From Candidatus Nomurabacteria bacterium (GTDB taxonomy: Bacteria; Patescibacteriota; Minisyncoccia; Phycocordibacterales; UBA9973), in contig JADLCZ010000014.1 of the NCBI GenBank assembly GCA_020846955.1, positions 1-7,881 of the forward strand: DNA of 7,881 nucleotides, written 5' to 3'. Each line of letters begins with the position of its first letter. The first letter of the stretch is position 1. This document shows positions 4,400 to 7,881 of the stretch, piece after piece. Position numbers and translations under genes: made by a program. Below the pieces are notes generated by a model. The model ran no database searches, was not told where the DNA came from, and saw nothing but the letters and a program-made list of their open reading frames with translations.

Positions 4400-5152
4400 A
4401 TGAATTTTGTAAAACCAAAAATATTTCAAAAAAGTAAGGGGCCTGCCCTGAGCCTGTCGAGGGGGTTTACCCAGTCAGTGAAAAGTCGTGATGCTCGCTA
4501 TGCGAGCGTGCTACGCACTTCACGACTTTCTACTGCTGGGTTTACAATTATAGAATTATTGGTAGTCATATTTATTTTTGGAGTTATATCAAGTCTAGTA
4601 ATATTTAACTATGGATCATTTCAATCAGATGTTTCTGTAGAGAATCTGGCTCAAGATGTAGCACTTTCTATTAGAAGAGCACAGGTTTATTCAGTAAGTA
4701 CAAAAAGTAGTGAGGTATCAAGCGTTACAACTTTTCCAAGTTATGGAATACATTTTTATTTACCAAGTGCTCCTGGTGGAGCAGCTATACTTGGGAATGA
4801 AAGAGCCTTTATATTTTTTGCCGATATACCTCCAATTATTACACCAGTTATGTATGATACAAATGGAAATTGTGGCGCTCTAGTATCAGGGGATGAATGT
4901 GTAGAAATTATTAATATTACTTCATCGGACAAAATTGTTGATATTTGTTATGATGGTGTTTGCCCTGTTGGTAGTAAAAGTGTGGATATTGTTTTTACAA
5001 GGCCAGATACCGAAGCGCAACTTTGTTTTAGATATGGGATTAGTGGCTCATGTATTGGTAATCCATCTTATGTTACGATTAAACTGGAATCTATAAATGG
5101 AAGACAGCGATTAATAAATGTATGGAATACAGGACAGATAAATGTAGAATAA
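4400..5152 (+). CDS. GspH/FimT-like minor prepilin with two tandem leader insertions
   Basis: A 250-residue prepilin whose mature part begins only at residue 48. Leader layout: MNFVKPKIFQKSKG (1-14), then P-A-L-S-L-S-R-G (15-22) encoded by a short REP-like palindrome, then a 25-residue palindromic-element insert (23-47), then G47|F48-T-I-I-E52 and a hydrophobic helix to about 70. The segment L-A-Q-D-V-A-L-S-I-R-R-A-Q just after the helix is characteristic of GspH/FimT pseudopilins. The C-terminal half has three closely spaced Cys pairs and ends in a hydrophilic beta region. These proteins are minor pilins of the initiation or tip complex. The ATG is 1 nt after the pilD stop, and the next gene starts 2 nt after this one, so translation is likely coupled. 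A GTG in the second insert (4508-4510) could give a 14-residue leader as an alternative start. Confidence 0.9.
   Translation: MNFVKPKIFQKSKGPALSLSRGFTQSVKSRDARYASVLRTSRLSTAGFTIIELLVVIFIFGVISSLVIFNYGSFQSDVSVENLAQDVALSIRRAQVYSVSTKSSEVSSVTTFPSYGIHFYLPSAPGGAAILGNERAFIFFADIPPIITPVMYDTNGNCGALVSGDECVEIINITSSDKIVDICYDGVCPVGSKSVDIVFTRPDTEAQLCFRYGISGSCIGNPSYVTIKLESINGRQRLINVWNTGQINVE
4446..4463 (+). repeat. Short REP-like palindrome, copy A
   Basis: CCCTGAGCCTGTCGAGGG folds as CCCT/AGGG plus GA/TC with a one-base bulge (G4459) and a five-base loop GCCTG. Read in frame it gives A-L-S-L-S-R-G. It is GC-rich in an AT-rich gene and joins directly onto the GGGTTTAC that begins the larger palindromic insertion. 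A close relative lies at 6453-6471. From memory, palindromes of this type recur in many bacterial and metagenomic genomes; that was not checked here. Confidence 0.75.
4469..4541 (+). repeat. In-frame palindromic element, copy 2
   Basis: About 90% identical to copy 1 (seven differences in 73). The outer stem pairs ACCCAG (4469-4474) with CTGGGT (4536-4541), has bulged T4475, then CAGT/ACTG, then 4482-4491 with 4520-4529 fully paired. Apical hairpins are GCTCGC-TAT-GCGAGC (4493-4507) and GTGC-TAC-GCAC (4508-4518). None of the differences from copy 1 breaks a pair. GGGTTTAC at 4463-4470 and 4538-4545 are exactly 75 bp apart. Confidence 0.88.
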
Positions 5153-5154
5153 TT

Positions 5155-5721
5155 ATGTATAAGATAAATAAAATTAAAAAAAATAAGGGGTTTACTCTAG
5201 TAGAAATATTGATAGCAACTTTTATATTTATGATCATTATGCTTGCTGCTATTGGGGCACTTGTTTCTGTAAGCAATGGTGCCAAGAAGGCCAAGGCTCT
5301 ACGTGCTGCTATGGATAATGTAAATTATGCGATGGATAACATGTCCCGGAGTTTAAGATTAGGTTCGCTTTACCATTGCAATACTAGTATAACAATCCTA
5401 CCTCCATCACCAATAACATCAGATTGTTTTGGTGATTCTGTGATTGCATTTGCACCTGCTCATCATACAGTAAATGATACTAAGTTTGAATTTGATCGAC
5501 CTACCGGACAAATCCTCAAATATTCAAATGGAATGCCACCAATTAGCTTGACTGCGCCAGAGGTAGAGGTCACCGATCTAGCTTTTTATGTTACTGGATC
5601 AGATATTTCTGATATATCTCAGCCATCCATTTTTATGAGAGTTAAAGGTAATGTCACAGTAAATGGGGACGTTACCACATTTGCTTTGCAAAATTATATT
5701 TCACAACGCAATCTTGAATAA
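5155..5721 (+). CDS. GspJ/PilW-like minor prepilin
   Basis: A 188-residue prepilin from the ATG at 5155. The leader MYKINKIKKNKG is basic; cleavage is expected at G12|F13, with Glu5 at E17 (T-L-V-E) and a hydrophobic helix to about residue 37. After the helix comes A-M-D-N-V-N-Y-A-M-D-N-M-S-R-S-L-R, the amphipathic continuation typical of GspJ/PilW-type subunits, where a Met-Ser-Arg segment is common. There is one Cys pair in the middle of the globular domain. An in-frame ATG at 5122 would overlap the previous gene and add a non-leader-like stretch, so 5155, 2 nt after that gene's stop, is preferred. It has no leader insertion, although its GGGGTTTAC site matches the target of the palindromic element. 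It is an expected component of the minor pilin complex; assignment to J/W over other minor pilins is moderately sure. Confidence 0.88.
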   Translation: MYKINKIKKNKGFTLVEILIATFIFMIIMLAAIGALVSVSNGAKKAKALRAAMDNVNYAMDNMSRSLRLGSLYHCNTSITILPPSPITSDCFGDSVIAFAPAHHTVNDTKFEFDRPTGQILKYSNGMPPISLTAPEVEVTDLAFYVTGSDISDISQPSIFMRVKGNVTVNGDVTTFALQNYISQRNLE

Positions 5722-5722
5722 A

Positions 5723-6388
5723 ATGATTAAAATAAATTTACATAAAAATAAAGGATTTACCCGGTCAGTGAAAGATCACGAAGTGCATAGCACGCACGCT
5801 TTACGTGCATCGCGATCTTATACTGCCGGGTTTACACTATTAGAAACATTGATTGCGATTTTTATTATGGTTGTGGCATTTGCATCATTACTCTCACTTA
5901 TGACGACTACTATGTTCTCGGCTCGCTATGCAACCAATGAAATTACGGCCACATATTTAGCCCAAGAAGCCGTGGATTATATTCGCAATGACAGAGACAC
6001 TACGGCAATTATTGGAGGTGATTGGATAGGATTTATTAATCACTATGGAAATTATCAAACTATACCTGCAACAAATTGTTATGCTACAGCAGGATGCTAT
6101 TTTGATGTTACAGATACAACATATTCACTCATAACACCATGTTTAACTCCTCCAGGATCTTGTCCAAATTTAAATTATGAAGAAAGTCCTGCATCTGGTG
6201 GATATTATATAAGTGTTCCGTCTTCCACATCTGTACCTACTAAATTTAAGCGTACAGTGACTATAATCCCAGGCAATTTTGTGGGTGCTATTCCAGAGGA
6301 ACTGATGATTACAGTAAGAGTTGATTGGTCAAATGGTTCACGTCCACGGTCACAAATATTACGAGCTAGTTTATTGAAGTGGCAATAA
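5723..6388 (+). CDS. GspI/PilV-like minor prepilin with 25-codon palindromic insertion in its leader
   Basis: A 221-residue prepilin from the ATG at 5723, 1 nt after the previous stop. The leader MIKINLHKNKG reaches the original motif at G11-F12-T13, then a 25-residue insert (12-36) regenerates G36|F37-T-L-L-E41. The helix runs to about residue 58. It is followed by A-T-Y-L-A-Q-E-A-V-D-Y-I-R-N-D-R-D, a hallmark of PilV/GspI-type subunits, and four Cys in the middle. The C-terminus (V-R-V-D-W-S-N-G-S-R-P-R then L-L-K-W) resembles the final strands common in this group. An in-frame ATG at 5663 lies inside the previous gene and is not needed. The insert peptide (with K-D-H-E-V-H-S-T-H-A-L-R) differs markedly from the other two copies, although frame, length and position are identical. 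Confidence 0.9.
   Translation: MIKINLHKNKGFTRSVKDHEVHSTHALRASRSYTAGFTLLETLIAIFIMVVAFASLLSLMTTTMFSARYATNEITATYLAQEAVDYIRNDRDTTAIIGGDWIGFINHYGNYQTIPATNCYATAGCYFDVTDTTYSLITPCLTPPGSCPNLNYEESPASGGYYISVPSSTSVPTKFKRTVTIIPGNFVGAIPEELMITVRVDWSNGSRPRSQILRASLLKWQ
5759..5831 (+). repeat. In-frame palindromic element, copy 3 (divergent)
   Basis: The ends are the same as copy 1 (ACCCGG/CCGGGT, bulged T5765, CAGT/ACTG), but the middle has been replaced. The stem AAGATC (5772-5777) pairs with GATCTT (5814-5819), then CGA (5779-5781) pairs with TCG (5810-5812), with one A-C mismatch between them. Apical hairpins are GTGC-ATA-GCAC (5783-5793) and GCACG-CTTTA-CGTGC (5794-5808). The two-hairpin architecture is retained with different sequence. 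The flanking GG-N-TTTAC motifs at 5753 and 5828 are 75 bp apart. Confidence 0.87.
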
Positions 6389-6412
6389 TAGTTCAATGAG
6401 TTTATTATAAAT

Positions 6413-6922
6413 ATGAAAAATTTTTTGAGAAAAAAAAATAAAAAAGTGCTTGCTCTGAGCCTGTCGAAGGGTTATGCACTTTTATTTACAATGGTTATTG
6501 TAAGTGTAATTATGGTAATTGCTACAGGAATATCAAGAAGTATTTCTAAGCAATTAATTCTCTCTGCCACAGCACTAAATTCTCAAATTGCATTTTATGA
6601 AGCAGATACTGCTGGTGAGTGTGCTTTGTATGCATCTCAGGTTAAAATCTTAAATTTAATTGTTGATCCATTTACATTAAAGGGGACTTTGGATTGTGGT
6701 CAAGCTGAGAATGGTAATACAATCACTCTTGATGTGACAGAGACAGGCGCAGGATCAAATATATATAATTTAATACCTGATTTAAGTCTAAGAGGGCCGT
6801 GTTTCAATATCGAAGTAGATGAGAGTGGCATACCATCTACAATAAAGGCTTATGGATACAATATTTGTAATTTACCGACAAACAATAATTTAGTTGAAAG
6901 AGGAATAGAGATAGAATATTAA
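6413..6922 (+). CDS. PilX/GspK-like minor prepilin with REP-like insertion in its leader
   Basis: A 169-residue protein. The leader is basic (MKNFLRKKNKK, 1-11), followed by V-L-A-L-S-L-S-K (12-19) encoded by a REP-like palindrome, then G20-Y21 and a hydrophobic helix to about residue 39. Cleavage is expected at G20|Y21. The residue at mature position 5 is Phe, not Glu; the mature start reads Y-A-L-L-F-T. Loss of Glu5 is known for the tip subunit GspK. The motif A-F-Y-E-A-D-T-A-G-E-C-A-L-Y after the helix fits PilX-like subunits. Further Cys lie in D-C-G-Q, G-P-C-F and I-C-N. It begins 24 nt after the preceding gene and ends 4 nt before ligA. The PilX/GspK call rests on position (last of four), the missing Glu5 and the post-helix motif. 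Confidence 0.8.
   Translation: MKNFLRKKNKKVLALSLSKGYALLFTMVIVSVIMVIATGISRSISKQLILSATALNSQIAFYEADTAGECALYASQVKILNLIVDPFTLKGTLDCGQAENGNTITLDVTETGAGSNIYNLIPDLSLRGPCFNIEVDESGIPSTIKAYGYNICNLPTNNNLVERGIEIEY
6445..6480 (+). repeat. Short REP-like palindrome, copy B, with outer inverted arms
   Basis: The core CTCTGAGCCTGTCGAAGGG (6453-6471) is nearly the same as copy A at 4446. It folds as CTCT/AGGG (one wobble) and GA/TC around the identical five-base loop GCCTG, with a two-base bulge. It is enclosed by AGTGC (6445-6449) and GCACT (6476-6480), which add an outer 5-bp stem. It is read in frame as A-L-S-L-S-K-G just before the presumed cleavage site. Confidence 0.72.
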
Positions 6923-6926
6923 ATAT

Positions 6927-7881
6927 ATGACAAAGGTTGAAACAAAAAAGCGAATACATAAACTCCGCGAGCAAATTGCCGAGCTCCGTTATAAATATCA
7001 CACCGAAAATGATCCGAGTGTTACAGATGATGTTTACGAATCTCTAACTCGTGAATTAATAAGTTTAGAGAAAGAAAATCCAGAGTTTATAGATCCAAAT
7101 AGCTCAATTAATCGTGTCGCAGGCGAGCCCTTACCATTTTTTAAAAAGGTTACACATAGCTCTCGAATGCTTTCACTCAATGATGCATTTAGTAAAGATG
7201 AGGTAGAGATTTGGGAAAAAAGAATTACAAAATTATTGCCGAATAATAAAAATTTGGATTATTTTTGCGAACTTAAATTCGATGGGTTGGCTGTAACATT
7301 GCGTTATGAGGATGGTAAATTTATTCAAGGAGCAACACGGGGTGATGGTTTTATTGGTGAAGATGTAACAGAGAATTTAAAAATGGTGGATAATATACCA
7401 TTACAAATAAATACAAATATTAAAGGCACAATAATAGTAAGAGGGGAAGTGGTAATGTCGAAACATGTTTGGCAAAAAATAAATGATAAAAATAAAAAGC
7501 TCGGTAAAACAGTTTTTGCAAATACTCGCAATGCTGCAGCAGGAAGCTTGCGTCAGCTTGACCCGAAAATTGTTAAGGATAGGCATTTAGATTTCTTTGC
7601 ATATGATGTGTCAAAATTTCCAAACGGAATTAATATTGAATCTCATTCTGATAAGCATAAATTTATGAAAGATCTTGGTTTCAATGTAGATAATCATGAA
7701 AAGATAGCTTTGAATCTGAAAGAGGTTTTTAATTTTATTGATGAAATTTCTACGATTAGAAAAGATTTTCCTTATGGCACTGATGGTGTGGTAGTGTGTG
7801 TAGATAATTTGAAAATGGAGGAAACTCTCGGTGTAGTTGGCAAGGCTCCAAGGTATGCAGTTGCCTATAAATACCCTGCAG
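6927..7881 (+). CDS. ligA: NAD+-dependent DNA ligase, N-terminal part (runs off the window)
   Basis: A partial LigA of 318 complete codons with no stop before the window end. It seals nicks in replication and repair using NAD+. Residues 1-60 form the Ia domain, with the Y-x-x-x-N/D-x-x-x-x-D-x-x-Y-D/E pattern (Y-K-Y-H...D34-D35-V-Y). The adenylation domain follows: M-L-S-L-N-D-A-F (81-88), catalytic K117 in K-F-D-G, R138-G-D-G, R172-G-E174-V-V-M, F-A-N-T-R-N-A-A-A-G-S-L-R, D286-G-V-V-V, and A-P-R-Y-A-V-A-Y-K315-Y-P at the end. The position after D-G-V-V-V, normally an essential Lys, is Cys291. The OB, zinc-finger, HhH and BRCT domains lie beyond the window. The ATG at 6927 is 4 nt after the last pilin stop without a Shine-Dalgarno sequence, so it may be transcribed with the pilus operon. 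Confidence 0.96.
   Translation, partial: MTKVETKKRIHKLREQIAELRYKYHTENDPSVTDDVYESLTRELISLEKENPEFIDPNSSINRVAGEPLPFFKKVTHSSRMLSLNDAFSKDEVEIWEKRITKLLPNNKNLDYFCELKFDGLAVTLRYEDGKFIQGATRGDGFIGEDVTENLKMVDNIPLQINTNIKGTIIVRGEVVMSKHVWQKINDKNKKLGKTVFANTRNAAAGSLRQLDPKIVKDRHLDFFAYDVSKFPNGINIESHSDKHKFMKDLGFNVDNHEKIALNLKEVFNFIDEISTIRKDFPYGTDGVVVCVDNLKMEETLGVVGKAPRYAVAYKYPA

Noticed and set aside
5122..5154. Upstream ATG for the GspJ/PilW-like gene
   Set aside because: It lies inside the preceding gene and would add residues unlike a prepilin leader. ATG 5155 sits just after the previous stop and gives a normal 12-residue leader.
5663..5722. Upstream ATG for the GspI/PilV-like gene
   Set aside because: It overlaps the previous gene by 59 bases. 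ATG 5723 follows that gene's stop by 1 nt and gives a basic leader matching other prepilins.
624..5831. CRISPR array, from three similar palindromic repeats
   Set aside because: The copies are kilobases apart in separate genes, with no regular spacing and no spacers.
6960..6990. A further copy of the palindromic element in ligA, from the shared string CTCCGCGAGC
   Set aside because: The match to copy 1 is only about ten bases, with no flanking stem arms. It encodes ordinary Leu-Arg-Glu of the ligase.

Overview
The window is an AT-rich type IV pilus locus, probably from a Candidate Phyla Radiation (Patescibacteria/Parcubacteria-like) genome. That placement is inferred from many tandem small prepilins, a single prepilin peptidase, cysteine-rich pilins, no Shine-Dalgarno sequences, and TAA as the stop of all eleven complete genes. 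No in-frame TGA appears, so the standard bacterial code fits.

Layout. All genes are on the + strand. Positions 30-3502 hold six paralogous major-type prepilins, split into three transcription units: 30-485 ending in a hairpin terminator; four genes at 600-2869 behind an extended -10 promoter; and 2993-3502 behind its own extended -10 promoter and ended by a 42-bp perfect palindrome. Next comes pilD (3583-4398), apparently transcribed leaderless. It is followed with minimal spacing by four minor prepilins: GspH/FimT-like, GspJ/PilW-like, GspI/PilV-like and PilX/GspK-like. The 5' part of ligA (NAD+-dependent DNA ligase) starts 4 nt after the last pilin gene and runs off the window.

How the genes work together. 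PilD removes the short basic leader of each prepilin after the Gly of the G|FTLIE site and probably N-methylates the new N-terminus. The major pilins would form the fibre, and the four minor pilins the priming or tip complex. The assembly ATPase, platform protein and retraction ATPase are not in the window.

Main observation. Three prepilin genes (600, 4400, 5723) carry the same kind of GC-rich palindromic element, each adding exactly 75 bp (25 codons). Each sits in frame at the same codon, inside the prepilin peptidase recognition motif, and each regenerates the GFT cleavage motif downstream. The copies differ in sequence but keep a long bulged stem with two apical hairpins, through compensatory and wobble-conserving changes. 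A second, shorter REP-like palindrome (read as A-L-S-L-S-K/R-G) sits in the leaders of genes 4400 and 6413, so gene 4400 carries two different insertions in tandem. Prepilin leaders here look like a protein-coding safe harbour for small palindromic elements: the insert is translated but should be cut away with the leader, leaving the mature pilin unchanged.
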